This document shows positions 33,950 through 43,290 of a stretch of DNA of 64,000 nt, piece after piece. Position numbers and translations under genes: made by a program. The notes under the pieces are model-generated. The model saw only the letters and a list, made by a program, of their open reading frames with translations, was not told where the DNA came from and did not search any database. The stretch spans positions 1 through 64,000 of the forward strand of contig NZ_JPWI01000007.1 of assembly GCF_003326795.1 (NCBI RefSeq), in the 5' to 3' direction. The first letter of the stretch is position 1; each line of letters starts with the position of its first letter. This DNA comes from Thalassospira profundimaris (GTDB lineage: Bacteria > Pseudomonadota > Alphaproteobacteria > Rhodospirillales > Thalassospiraceae).

Positions 33950-36376
33950 TCAGTAAATCCCGCCCGGTCCGGAAACAGCACCGCCATTTCTGCTGTCAGA
34001 GCCGCCAAACTCGTTATATCCACCATCAATAACATTGTCGTTTGATGCCGGAATGGTGCCGGGTTTGAAGGCTTCCCAGATCACGTCCTTATCGCCCGGA
34101 CGAGCCGGAATACCGGTGCGGGCCTCGACACGGACCATGCGAATGCCCGGTGGAGTACGGAACGGAATGGCTTTGGTTCCTGCAAGGGCACCACGCATGA
34201 ATTCTTTCCAGATCGGAGCCGCAGCACTGGCACCCTGCTCCTTGTCGCCAAGCGATCTGTTATCATCAAAGCCGACATAAACCCCGACCGCCAGATCCGG
34301 CGAGAAACCGACAAACCATGCATCACGTGAATCATTGGTCGTTCCCGTCTTGCCTGCCAGCGGGTAGCCAAGTTCGGCAATGGTCCGGCCGGTACCGCGT
34401 GACACCACACCTTCCATAATATGAACCATCTGGAAGGCACTGGTCGGATCGGTCAGCTGTTCGCGGGTATCGGGAAGATCAGGCGGCATCTGATTGCGGA
34501 ACGCCACATCCTGACACTGCGCACAATCGCGCTCGTCCCGACGATAGATCACATTACCGCGACGGTCCTGAATACGGTCAATCAGGGTCGGTGTGATTTT
34601 CTTGCCCCCATTGACCAGTTCGGCATAGGCCGCCGTCAGGCGCATGACGGTCGTTTCCGCAGCGCCAAGCGACATCGAAAGCACTTCTGGCAGCTCATCA
34701 ACAATGCCAAAGCGCTCGGCATAATCGGCAACAGTAGGCATTCCGATGGTCTGTGCCAGTCGCACCGTCATCAGGTTACGGGACTTCTCGATCCCGAGGC
34801 GCATGGTCGATGGGCCATAGAACTGGCCGCTATAGTTGCCCGGCTTCCATTTCCCAAGCCCCGGTCCCTGATCAATCACGAAAGGCGCATCAAGCACCAG
34901 CGTTGAAGGGGTAAAGCCCTGATCAAGGGCGGCCAGATAGACAAATGGCTTGAATGCCGAGCCCGGTTGACGGCGGGCCTGGGTTGCGCGGTTGAATTTC
35001 GACAGATCGTGCGAAAAACCGCCAGACATCGCAAGAACACGGCCCGTATGCGGATCCATCGCCACCAGACCACCATTCACATTGGGAATCTGGCGCAGGC
35101 CATAGGTGTTTGGTGGCAGTTTCTCGCCATCAAGTTCTGCGAAATGTTTGACATAGACAACGTCGCCCGGATTAAGCACATCCGACGGACGGTTCACCAC
35201 AGCACCCAGTGTCTGGCCCTTTTGCCACGGACGCGCCCAGGTCAGGAAACGCAGCGGAATACGGCCCTGCTCGCCTGATTGCAATCCAAGGGTCGCTTCG
35301 TTGGCATCTGTTTTAAGTACAACAGCCAGATCCCATGGAATGTCACCGGGCTTTTCAACTTCGCGCAGTTTCTGCTGCCAGTTGCCATTCAGGTCAATCT
35401 GTGTGATCGGGCCGCGCCAGCCGTGGCGACGGTCATAGGCAACCAGACCTTCAAACAGCGCCTTGTCCGCAACCGTCTGCATGTTCGGATCAACGGTTGA
35501 ACGTACCGAAAGACCGCCATCATAAAGCATGCCTTCGCCGTAACGGTCGACCAGCTGACGACGGACTTCCTCGGCAAAGAAATCGGCCTGATAGGTATCA
35601 ACCGACTCACGCGATTTGCTAACCAGTGGTGCTGACCATGCGGCCTGTGCTTCGGCCTCGGTCACGTATTTTTCCTCGAGCATCCGGCCAATCACCCAGT
35701 TACGGCGCGCCTTTGCTTCGTCGTGATTACGGACCGGATGATAGTTCGACGGGGCCTTTGGCAAGGCCGCAAGATAGGCTGCCTCTTCGACGTTAAGTTC
35801 ATCAAGCGACTTGTCGAAATAACGCAGCGATGCGGCAGCAACCCCGTATGCGCCACTGCCGAGGTAAATCTCGTTCAGGTAAAGCTCAAGGATATGCTCC
35901 TTGGAGAACGCACGCTCGATACGGAACGACAGGATCGCTTCCTTGATCTTGCGTTCATAGGAAACTTCGTTGGTCAGAAGGAAGTTCTTGGCGACCTGCT
36001 GGGTGATGGTCGATGCCCCGACCGGACGACGTCCGGTGCCAAGATTGACCACGTTGGTCACTGCAGCACGGAGAACCGACGCAAAATCAATCCCGGGATG
36101 GGAGAAGAAGTTTTTGTCCTCGGCTGCAACAAAGGCATCAATTACCTTGTGCGGGATGGCAGTGATCGGAACGAATACACGTTTCTCGCGGGCATATTCA
36201 GCAATCAGCGCACCATCGGATGCATGAACACGCGTCATGACTTCGGGTTCGTAGTTTTCAAGCTGGGTATAGTCGGGCAAGTCCTGACCAAAATGCCAGA
36301 AGATGGCCAGAACACCGGCACCGCCTGCGATCCCCATCAAAAACAGAAAGCCGAAAATACTTAGTAAAATGCGCAT
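33950..36376 (-). CDS. mrcA: Bifunctional penicillin-binding protein 1A
   Basis: Builds peptidoglycan through glycosyltransferase and transpeptidase domains outside the inner membrane. The product has one N-terminal membrane helix (ILLSIFGFLFLMGIAGGAG), the glycosyltransferase motif AAEDKNFFSHPGID with the catalytic glutamate, GASTITQQVAKNF, RKIKEAILSFRIE and LNEIYLGSGAYG. The transpeptidase has the active serine in QPGSAFKPF, SRN and KTGTT. The start is uncertain. I chose the ATG at 36376 directly before the helix (808 residues). In-frame ATGs at 36424 and 36430 would add a basic cytoplasmic tail of 16-18 residues. Confidence 0.93.
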   Translation of the reverse strand: MRILLSIFGFLFLMGIAGGAGVLAIFWHFGQDLPDYTQLENYEPEVMTRVHASDGALIAEYAREKRVFVPITAIPHKVIDAFVAAEDKNFFSHPGIDFASVLRAAVTNVVNLGTGRRPVGASTITQQVAKNFLLTNEVSYERKIKEAILSFRIERAFSKEHILELYLNEIYLGSGAYGVAAASLRYFDKSLDELNVEEAAYLAALPKAPSNYHPVRNHDEAKARRNWVIGRMLEEKYVTEAEAQAAWSAPLVSKSRESVDTYQADFFAEEVRRQLVDRYGEGMLYDGGLSVRSTVDPNMQTVADKALFEGLVAYDRRHGWRGPITQIDLNGNWQQKLREVEKPGDIPWDLAVVLKTDANEATLGLQSGEQGRIPLRFLTWARPWQKGQTLGAVVNRPSDVLNPGDVVYVKHFAELDGEKLPPNTYGLRQIPNVNGGLVAMDPHTGRVLAMSGGFSHDLSKFNRATQARRQPGSAFKPFVYLAALDQGFTPSTLVLDAPFVIDQGPGLGKWKPGNYSGQFYGPSTMRLGIEKSRNLMTVRLAQTIGMPTVADYAERFGIVDELPEVLSMSLGAAETTVMRLTAAYAELVNGGKKITPTLIDRIQDRRGNVIYRRDERDCAQCQDVAFRNQMPPDLPDTREQLTDPTSAFQMVHIMEGVVSRGTGRTIAELGYPLAGKTGTTNDSRDAWFVGFSPDLAVGVYVGFDDNRSLGDKEQGASAAAPIWKEFMRGALAGTKAIPFRTPPGIRMVRVEARTGIPARPGDKDVIWEAFKPGTIPASNDNVIDGGYNEFGGSDSRNGGAVSGPGGIY

Positions 36377-36643
36377 GTAAGCAGGTCTTTTTCGATTTGT
36401 TGGCCTGATCCGACGAGGGCGCATATTCATGCACAATCACCGGAAATGCAATGTCCCAGCAGATTATCGACCTTGTCTGGTCGATCTACCGCAGTTATGC
36501 CGACTATAGCGGCAAAAAAGTGACAAGGTTGTGACGACACGCACGCTGCGTATCTTTTTGTTCATTCCGTGCGAATATACGCATCAAACTGCCCTGCCCC
36601 AAACATTGGAAATGCGGGGCAAAGCCTTTGCTGCGTTCCAGTT

Positions 36644-37927
36644 CTAGAATTTGTGTTTCTCGAAATAGATATCAATTGCCCGCAAGACTGCTTCGGCAAT
36701 CTTTTTACGATGGGCCGGGCTTTGCAGGAGCTTGGTATCTGTTGCATTGGACAGATACCCCATTTCAAACAGGGCAGACGGAATATCAGGCGCCTTGAGA
36801 ACCGCAAATCCGGCAAAGCGATGGGTTCTGCGTTGCAGTTCGATGCTTTGTGACAACTGGCTTACCATGTTGGCAGCCAGCGTTGCCGACAGGTTCATGG
36901 TTTCGCGCTGAGCCAAGTCGATCAGAATGCTTTGTACCAGCGAGTTTTCATCAGAGAGATCAATACCGGCAATGACGTCGGCCTTGTTTTCCTTGGAAGC
37001 AAGGGCTGCTGCCTCCTTGTCCGATGCGTTTTCAGACAGGGTATAGACCGATCCGCCGCGATGCTTCGGATTGGCAATAGAGTCTGCATGCAGCGAGATG
37101 AAAAGATCGGCACCATTTTTACGCGCAATTTCAACACGCTGGCGCAATTTAAGGAACACATCCTTGTCGCGTGTCAGAAGCACACGATAACGCCCCGACG
37201 CGGTCAGGGTATCTGCAAGCTGACGGGCTGCGGCCAGCGTCAGGTCCTTTTCATAGACATTGCCAACCCCGATGGCACCGGGATCAACGCCACCATGTCC
37301 GGCATCAATGGCGATCAGCGGCTTTTCCTCGCCGCCACGGCCGGATTTTACACCGACATCAACACTTTGTTCTGTGGCACTGGTATCATTGCGGCTGCGC
37401 GCGGAATAGGCTGCCATGCTATCGCGCGATGCATCCAGAAAAGCCTGACGTTTTGCCGGTTTAAGGTCGACAACCAGACGATTGGGCTTCCCGCCGGATG
37501 CCGGTAATGCAAATATCTTGGACACCAGCGATGGTTCGGCAACATCAAGCACGACACGGAATGTACCGGGCTTGAACAGGCCATAGCGCAGCCCGGAAAT
37601 CAGCCCCCCGCCCGAGGTCACCTTGCCCGGAGGGGCGCTCCAGTCGATTTCCGGCATATCGATAATGATGCGATACGGATCAGGCAGCAGGAAATAGGTA
37701 AAATCCACATCCCGGTCGAGATCGATTACGAAACGCGTATAATCGGGATAGACGCCAAGTCGCGCGCCAAGGACCTTGGCGGCCTGTGCATTGGCCGTCG
37801 ACGTAACCATCTGGGCAGAAAAAAGCAGCAAAAACAGCGAGATCGCAAATCTTGTCAATTTACGATACACCGTAACCCACGGTGCAGGTCGCATATTGGA
37901 ATGTGATGTTGCATGCGGTGAATTCAT
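36644..37927 (-). CDS. amiC: N-acetylmuramoyl-L-alanine amidase with AMIN domain
   Basis: A periplasmic zinc amidase that cleaves the bond between MurNAc and L-alanine during septum splitting. The 427-residue product has a signal sequence (FAISLFLLLFSAQMVTSTANA), an AMIN domain that binds septal peptidoglycan (ARLGVYPDYTRFVIDLDRDV), then the Amidase_3 domain with zinc ligands in IDAGHGGVDPGAIG, YEKDLTLAAARQLA, FISLHADS and the catalytic FEMGYLSN. The layout is that of AmiC; AmiA/B lack or vary the AMIN domain. The ATG at 37927 gives a long n-region, and M12 is an alternative. The next gene downstream on the strand is the PBP gene. Confidence 0.92.
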   Translation of the reverse strand: MNSPHATSHSNMRPAPWVTVYRKLTRFAISLFLLLFSAQMVTSTANAQAAKVLGARLGVYPDYTRFVIDLDRDVDFTYFLLPDPYRIIIDMPEIDWSAPPGKVTSGGGLISGLRYGLFKPGTFRVVLDVAEPSLVSKIFALPASGGKPNRLVVDLKPAKRQAFLDASRDSMAAYSARSRNDTSATEQSVDVGVKSGRGGEEKPLIAIDAGHGGVDPGAIGVGNVYEKDLTLAAARQLADTLTASGRYRVLLTRDKDVFLKLRQRVEIARKNGADLFISLHADSIANPKHRGGSVYTLSENASDKEAAALASKENKADVIAGIDLSDENSLVQSILIDLAQRETMNLSATLAANMVSQLSQSIELQRRTHRFAGFAVLKAPDIPSALFEMGYLSNATDTKLLQSPAHRKKIAEAVLRAIDIYFEKHKF

Positions 37928-38572
37928 CTGTCGTGCTTGCGCCTGTTTACCCTGCCAGAGCTGAGATCAAAGGTTATAACAACGCGTTGGTTAACGGGCA
38001 ATTGACCAAAGCAAGAAGTTAGACGCACCCCTGATCAACCTGCCTTTAATGGTCGCGACACAGCCAGCAGGTCAAAAGCTTTGCTTTTTCATATATTTGA
38101 CAGCAATTGATCGTCATAGGCGAAAATGCGCGGAAATCTTCGCCTTTTGACAGGCCGGTGTCAGAAAGTCATCGTCTGATGTAACAAAACTGTTTGTCGC
38201 AGGCGAATAAACCGGATATGTTGCACCCGAGATTCCTATGCTTTGTGGTATGTACCTAAAACGCCACCAGGCTGAGGACGCGACTAGATCAGTTCTTACG
38301 GTCGGTGTCTCGGTGACGCGGCAATTCCCGCTCCCGATAGAGCCCTCCTTAAAAAGGCTGCCTTGGCGCGCTCGAAAATACACAACCTATTTTGTTTCAA
38401 CATCAAAACCAGGTCCGAACCGGAAGAGCAGCCGACACGCGATGAACCAGAGACAAACAGGACATATCGCGACCCTATTGGACGGCGCCTCCGGTCACGC
38501 CGGTTTGTTTGCATATCAGCGCAGTAATGCGCGTAGCATTGAACTGGCGGGGCCTCCAGGAACAGGTTCCGA
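37928..38572. other. Long intergenic region between amiC and rne
   Basis: A 645-base divergent region. The left edge holds a candidate amiC promoter. The rest should carry the rne promoter and probably a long 5' leader, the part of rne that RNase E uses for autoregulation in E. coli. I see short inverted repeats near 38,525-38,550 but no gene, tRNA or clear conserved structure. Confidence 0.5.
37973..38001 (-). promoter_or_regulatory. Candidate amiC promoter
   Basis: On the minus strand TTGCCC (38001-37996) and TATAAC (37978-37973) are 17 bases apart, about 46 bases before the amiC start codon. Confidence 0.45.
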
Positions 38573-41500
38573 ATGGTTAAACGCATGCTTATCGATGCAA
38601 CGCACGCGGAAGAAAGCCGTGTCGTTGTTATTAATGGAAATCGCCTAGAAGAATACGATGTCGAGACTTCGACAAAAAAACAAATCAAGGGAAACATCTA
38701 CCTCGCGAAAGTGACGCGTGTAGAACCCTCTTTGCAGGCGGCCTTTGTTGATTATGGTGGAAACCGCCACGGTTTTCTTGCCTTCAGCGAAATCCACTCT
38801 GACTACTACCAGATCCCGGTTGCCGACCGCGAAGCCCTGAGTCAGGGCGGCGCACAGGTCAAGGACGCTGAAATTGTCGAAGACAATATCGGCGAAACCG
38901 AAGACAGCCCTAAAAAAGAAAAGAAACCTGCCCGTTCACGTTCGCGTCGCAAACCGCGCGCAAAGGACAAGGACGAAACGGCTGAACCGACCGAAGGTGA
39001 TGCAGCCGAACTCGAAGCAGGTGCCGAGGCAGAAACCCCGGCCGATGCTGCTGACGCAAGCGATGCACAGGCATCTTCCGAGGAAGAAGACGCCAAGCCG
39101 CGTCGTCGTCGCACCCGCAATCGTCGCAAAAAGTCCGATGATGTCGAAGCATCAGCAACCGAAGCGTCATCTGATGATGCCCCGGCCGCAGAAAGCAATG
39201 ATGGTGACGACAACGGTTCTGACGACACCCCGACCGGCGGTAATGCCGCAATGTCGGCAGAAGTCGCAGAACTGACCGTTGACATTGATGCCGACGGTGA
39301 AGGCGACGACAATGATGACGGGGCACCGTCTGCGGATGCCGGTGGCGAAGAAGAAGAAATCGAAGACCTTGGTGGCGACGATGCCGACGAATTCGTCGAA
39401 TCACACAGCCGTCAGCTTCAGAAACGCTACAAAATTCAGGAAGTGATCAAACGCCGCCAGATCATTCTGGTTCAGGTCGTCAAGGAAGAACGCGGCAACA
39501 AGGGTGCGGCACTTTCGACCTTCCTGTCGCTGGCGGGCCGTTATTGCGTTCTGATGCCAAACACCCCGCGTGGTGGCGGCATTTCGCGCAAAATCACCAA
39601 TGCCCAGGACCGCAAGCGTCTGAAATCCATTCTGGCCGAGCTGGAGATTCCGGACGGCATGGCCGTGATCGTTCGCACCGCCGGTGCAGAACGGACCAAA
39701 GCCGAAATCAAACGCGACTTCGACTATCTGATGCGTCTGTGGGATCGTATCCGCGAAACCACCCTTCAGAGCCAGGCACCTTGCCTGATTTACGAAGAAG
39801 CCGATCTGATCAAGCGTTCCATCCGTGACCTTTATGCACGCGATGTTGATGAAGTTCTGGTCGAAGGTGACGAAGGTTACCGGATCGCCAAAGACTTCAT
39901 GAAAATGCTGATGCCATCACATGCCAAGCGCGTGCAGCCCTATAAGGATCAGGGCGTGCCACTGTTCCACCGTTTCCAGGTGGAAAGTCAGCTTGATGCG
40001 ATGCTCAACCCGGTCGTACAGCTTAAATCCGGTGGTTATATCGTCATCAACCCGACCGAAGCACTGGTCGCGATTGACGTGAACTCCGGCCGCTCGACCC
40101 GCGAACGCAATATCGAAGAAACCGCATACAAGACCAACCTTGAAGCGGCCGAGGAACTGGCACGCCAGCTGCGCCTGCGTGACCTTGCCGGTCTGATCGT
40201 TGTCGACTTCATCGACATGGAAGATCACCGCAATCAGGCATCGGTTGAACGCAAGCTTAAAGAAGCGATGCGCAATGACCGTGCACGTTTGCAGATTGGC
40301 CGTATCAGCCCGTTTGGCCTGCTTGAAATGTCGCGTCAGCGCCTGCGTCCGTCGCTTGTTGAAAGCGCGTTCGAGGTTTGCTCGCATTGCCGTGGTGTCG
40401 GCCTTGTCCGTTCGATAGAAAGTGCAGCCCTTCATCTGCTGCGTGTCATCGAAGAAGAAGGCATGCGCCGTCGCTCTGGTGCGCTCACCGTTCATGTCGC
40501 CAGCGAAGTCGCCCTTTACATCCTGAACCGTAAACGTGATTCGCTTGCTGAAATCGAACAACGTTACGGCTTCACCGTGATGATCTTTGGCGATGACAGC
40601 CTGATTTCCCCGGATCACCGTATCGAGCGCACCCGCGCGAAAAAAGGTGACGAGCAGGAAGAGGTAAGCCCGGTTCTCAATACCGACAGCGTGTCGCTGA
40701 CGGCAATTGAAAGCCCGGTTGAAGACGACGAAGACGAAGATGAAGACATTGTTCGTGGTGATGATGACGATCAGGGTGGCAAACGCCGCCGTCGTCGCCG
40801 TCGTCGTCGCGGTCGCAACGATGATCGTGATGATCGCAACGATACCCAGCAGGAAGCGGCAGATACCGACGCCGAAGATGCTGATGGTTCGGATCACGGC
40901 AACCTTGATGACGATGATGAAGAAAGCCAGCGCAAGCGTCGCCGTCGTGGCAAACGTGGTGGCCGTCGCCGTTCGCGTCGTCAGGATTTCGATACCAACC
41001 GTACCCGTTCGCCCAATGATGATCCGGCCCTGACATCTGCGCGTCGCAACCGTGATCACGAAGCACCGGATGGTTCTGAAGAAAACAGCGTGATCGACGC
41101 CGAAAGCGACGGTCAGGATGCTGACAGCTTTGATCAGGAAGGCGTTCGTGTCGGTCGTGTGCGCAGCACCACGGCACCGGCCCCGGCCCGTCCGCGTCGG
41201 GATCGCAACGACAACCGTCGCAACCGCCGTGACCGCAATCCGCGCTCGGATCGCCCTGAAGGCAGCAATGATCGTGGTGATGTGAAAAATATCCCGATCC
41301 AGAGCGGCCCGGCACCGGAGGCCGTTGCTGAAAGCAAACCGGAAACCACCGTTGCCGCACCGGCAGCTGCCCCGGCAGAAGTCGCAGCACCGGCACCGAA
41401 AGCAGAAGCACCAAAGGTTGAGGCACCTGTCGAAAAACCGGCAGCACCAAAACCGGCTGAACCGGCCAAAACCGAGGCCCCTGCCCCGGCACCGGAAGCA

Positions 41501-41575
41501 GCCCCTGCAGCCGAACCGGCAAAGGACGAAAAGCCCAAGTCGAAAAAACGCGGCTGGTGGAGCCTTGGTCGCTAA
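38573..41575 (+). CDS. rne: Ribonuclease E
   Basis: The main mRNA-decay and rRNA/tRNA-processing endonuclease. The 1000-residue product starts MVKRMLIDATHAEESRVVVI. Its S1 domain is split by an acidic, arginine-patched insert at about residues 100-290, as in many alphaproteobacteria. The catalytic core has VAIDVNSGRSTRE and VVDFIDMEDHRNQ with the two magnesium-binding aspartates, the zinc-link cysteines CSHCRG, and the small domain. The C-terminal third is disordered, with RRRRRRRRG-type RNA-binding patches and an Ala/Pro/Lys region, ending KKRGWWSLGR. The GWW end resembles the PNPase-binding motif of Caulobacter RNase E. AGGTTCCG precedes the ATG. Confidence 0.96.
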   Translation: MVKRMLIDATHAEESRVVVINGNRLEEYDVETSTKKQIKGNIYLAKVTRVEPSLQAAFVDYGGNRHGFLAFSEIHSDYYQIPVADREALSQGGAQVKDAEIVEDNIGETEDSPKKEKKPARSRSRRKPRAKDKDETAEPTEGDAAELEAGAEAETPADAADASDAQASSEEEDAKPRRRRTRNRRKKSDDVEASATEASSDDAPAAESNDGDDNGSDDTPTGGNAAMSAEVAELTVDIDADGEGDDNDDGAPSADAGGEEEEIEDLGGDDADEFVESHSRQLQKRYKIQEVIKRRQIILVQVVKEERGNKGAALSTFLSLAGRYCVLMPNTPRGGGISRKITNAQDRKRLKSILAELEIPDGMAVIVRTAGAERTKAEIKRDFDYLMRLWDRIRETTLQSQAPCLIYEEADLIKRSIRDLYARDVDEVLVEGDEGYRIAKDFMKMLMPSHAKRVQPYKDQGVPLFHRFQVESQLDAMLNPVVQLKSGGYIVINPTEALVAIDVNSGRSTRERNIEETAYKTNLEAAEELARQLRLRDLAGLIVVDFIDMEDHRNQASVERKLKEAMRNDRARLQIGRISPFGLLEMSRQRLRPSLVESAFEVCSHCRGVGLVRSIESAALHLLRVIEEEGMRRRSGALTVHVASEVALYILNRKRDSLAEIEQRYGFTVMIFGDDSLISPDHRIERTRAKKGDEQEEVSPVLNTDSVSLTAIESPVEDDEDEDEDIVRGDDDDQGGKRRRRRRRRRGRNDDRDDRNDTQQEAADTDAEDADGSDHGNLDDDDEESQRKRRRRGKRGGRRRSRRQDFDTNRTRSPNDDPALTSARRNRDHEAPDGSEENSVIDAESDGQDADSFDQEGVRVGRVRSTTAPAPARPRRDRNDNRRNRRDRNPRSDRPEGSNDRGDVKNIPIQSGPAPEAVAESKPETTVAAPAAAPAEVAAPAPKAEAPKVEAPVEKPAAPKPAEPAKTEAPAPAPEAAPAAEPAKDEKPKSKKRGWWSLGR

Positions 41576-41595
41576 CCCGATCAAAGTCGCTAAAA

Positions 41596-41631
41596 GAAAA
41601 AGACCGCTGAAATTCAGCGGTCTTTTTTTTG
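41596..41631 (+). terminator. rne terminator
   Basis: AAAGACCGCTGAA pairs with TTCAGCGGTCTTT with a minimal loop and eight T. Confidence 0.9.
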
Positions 41632-41693
41632 TTTAAACCTATAAAGGTTTTAGCAATGATAACTGTCAGCGTTGAGGGATCAGATCGGTCACA

Positions 41694-42089
41694 ATGAGCA
41701 AAAAACTATTCCATCCTCAGATGACTTACAGACGATGGGGTAAAATTATCGGCATCATCGTTGCCCTAGACATCGCTGCCGCTCTCATTGTCTATGGCTT
41801 GCTCTCAATGACGGCAGCAACCATCAAGAACTTCTCGATACCGATCACAATTCTTGTCTTTGCGACGCTATCATCACTTTTCTTGTGTTTGGGTTCGGTG
41901 CTGCACAGTCACTTCTATGCGTTTTTCTCCAGACGTGGCATCCACTCGATGACTGACAAAGTTCGACAGACACCTCTCACACTGTATCTCATCAAGGATG
42001 TTGTCGAAAACGCCGACAGAAAAGGACTAGATGGTCGCTACCAGCGGAATGCAACGTCGTCTAGCGTTTCCAATTCTGCAACGCCTTGA
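41694..42089 (+). CDS. Hypothetical two-helix membrane protein
   Basis: A 131-residue protein with two hydrophobic helices (about 18-40 and 50-73), a basic N-terminus and a polar C-terminal half. I recognise no family. The last nine or so codons overlap, antisense, the end of the aminotransferase gene, and the tail NATSSSVSNSATP looks like random translation. The gene may therefore have lost its original stop codon, or the true end lies before a sequence change. The Shine-Dalgarno sequence is weak, and codon use is less G+C-rich than the neighbours. Confidence 0.5.
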   Translation: MSKKLFHPQMTYRRWGKIIGIIVALDIAAALIVYGLLSMTAATIKNFSIPITILVFATLSSLFLCLGSVLHSHFYAFFSRRGIHSMTDKVRQTPLTLYLIKDVVENADRKGLDGRYQRNATSSSVSNSATP

Positions 42090-43212
42090 CGGCACCGATC
42101 ATGGTTGCCTCGCTATGCGCGAAAGAGAAACGTACATAGCCCTTGCCACGCATCCGGTCAAAATCCGTGCCCGGTGTGGTGGCCACACCGGTTTCCTCGA
42201 GCATCCGGCGACAGAAAACTTCGCTGTCATTCGTCAGCTCGCGGACATCGGCATAGAGATAAAATGCACCATCCGCCGGGGCGAATTTGGTGAAGCCTGC
42301 CTTCGGCAGACCTTCAAGCAGGATTTCGCGATTGCGCGCATAGGCCGCGATATTGGCCTGAAGTTCATCTTCGCAATCAAAGGCGGCGACGGCTGCAATT
42401 TGCGACAAAGCCGGGGCGGAAATGAACAGGTTTTGCTGCAAGCATTCCACCGCACGCATCAGATCAGGCGGCACAATTGCCCAACCCAGACGCCAGCCGG
42501 TCATCGAGAAATATTTCGAAAAACTGTTGATGATGATGGCGTCATCCCCGAATTCAAGGGCGGTGCATTCCTTGACATCCCCGAACGAGATACCCTGATA
42601 AATCTCGTCACTGATCAGGCGAATGCCGTTTTCGCGGCAATAGGTTGCCAGCTCACGATAGGTTTCGACATCGATCATGCTGCCTGCCGGATTGGACGGG
42701 CTGGCAACGATCAGGCCATCAACCGGCTCTTCAAGATCACGGAGCATCTGAACGGTCGGCTGATAATGGGTTTCCGGGCCCGCAGGCAGGTTGACCGTAT
42801 CAATACCAAGCGCGCTGAGAATATTGTGGTAGGCCGGATATCCCGGTGCTGCCATCGCAACACGGTCGCCCGCATCAAAGGCCGCGAGGAACGCCAGTAC
42901 AAAGATCGACGACGATCCACTGGCAACGCAAACGCGCGACGGATCAACCGACACACCAAATTTTGTTTTGTAATGTCCGGCAATGGCTTCGCGTAGCGGA
43001 TCGATGCCCATGGCGTTGGTATAGCCGATCAGGTCGGCTTCAAGCGCCTTGGCAGCTGCTTCGCGGACCTTGCGCGGGGCCGGTGTCCCCGGCTGTCCGA
43101 CTTCAAGATGATAAACAGCTTTTCCCTCGGTCTCGCGCGCATTGGCTGCACGCATCACATCCATGACGATAAAGGGCGAAATTGCGCCGCGCAGGGATTG
43201 TTTCAAAGCCAT
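42061..43212 (-). CDS. PLP-dependent class I/II aminotransferase
   Basis: A fold-type I aminotransferase of 383 residues. It has the substrate-binding HLEVGQPGTPAP, the cofactor region ASGSSSIFVLAF, SPSNPAGSM with the conserved asparagine, ISDEIYQGISF with the Asp-x-x-Tyr pair, the PLP lysine in NSFSKYFSMTGWRLGW and the carboxylate-binding arginine in YVRFSFAHS. It is of the AspC/AlaA-like subgroup, and the amino donor is not assigned. I chose the ATG at 43212; a TTG lies five codons upstream. The gene sits on the minus strand after the GGT-like gene with a hairpin between. Confidence 0.9.
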   Translation of the reverse strand: MALKQSLRGAISPFIVMDVMRAANARETEGKAVYHLEVGQPGTPAPRKVREAAAKALEADLIGYTNAMGIDPLREAIAGHYKTKFGVSVDPSRVCVASGSSSIFVLAFLAAFDAGDRVAMAAPGYPAYHNILSALGIDTVNLPAGPETHYQPTVQMLRDLEEPVDGLIVASPSNPAGSMIDVETYRELATYCRENGIRLISDEIYQGISFGDVKECTALEFGDDAIIINSFSKYFSMTGWRLGWAIVPPDLMRAVECLQQNLFISAPALSQIAAVAAFDCEDELQANIAAYARNREILLEGLPKAGFTKFAPADGAFYLYADVRELTNDSEVFCRRMLEETGVATTPGTDFDRMRGKGYVRFSFAHSEATMIGAVKALQNWKR

Positions 43213-43250
43213 TGTGTGGGGTCCCAATTCGTTTTAACTACGATTAAGTG

Positions 43251-43280
43251 CAACAGGGCAGGATGATCCCTGCCCTGTTG
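43251..43280. terminator. Hairpin between the GGT-like gene and the aminotransferase
   Basis: CAACAGGGCAGG pairs with CCTGCCCTGTTG in a perfect 12-bp stem. No good T-run follows on the minus strand, so it may be a weak terminator or an mRNA-stability element. Confidence 0.5.
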
Positions 43281-43290
43281 AAATGTCCTG

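Noticed and set aside
38840..39420. CRISPR-like or tandem repeat in rne
   Set aside because: The repetitive look is due to Glu/Asp/Ala codons in the S1 insert. There are no regular spacers or identical repeats.
39917..41584. Large antisense open frame opposite rne
   Set aside because: It arises from the biased codon use of the acidic and arginine-rich RNase E gene. The product is a low-complexity Phe/Cys/Arg or Ile/Thr string with no family pattern.
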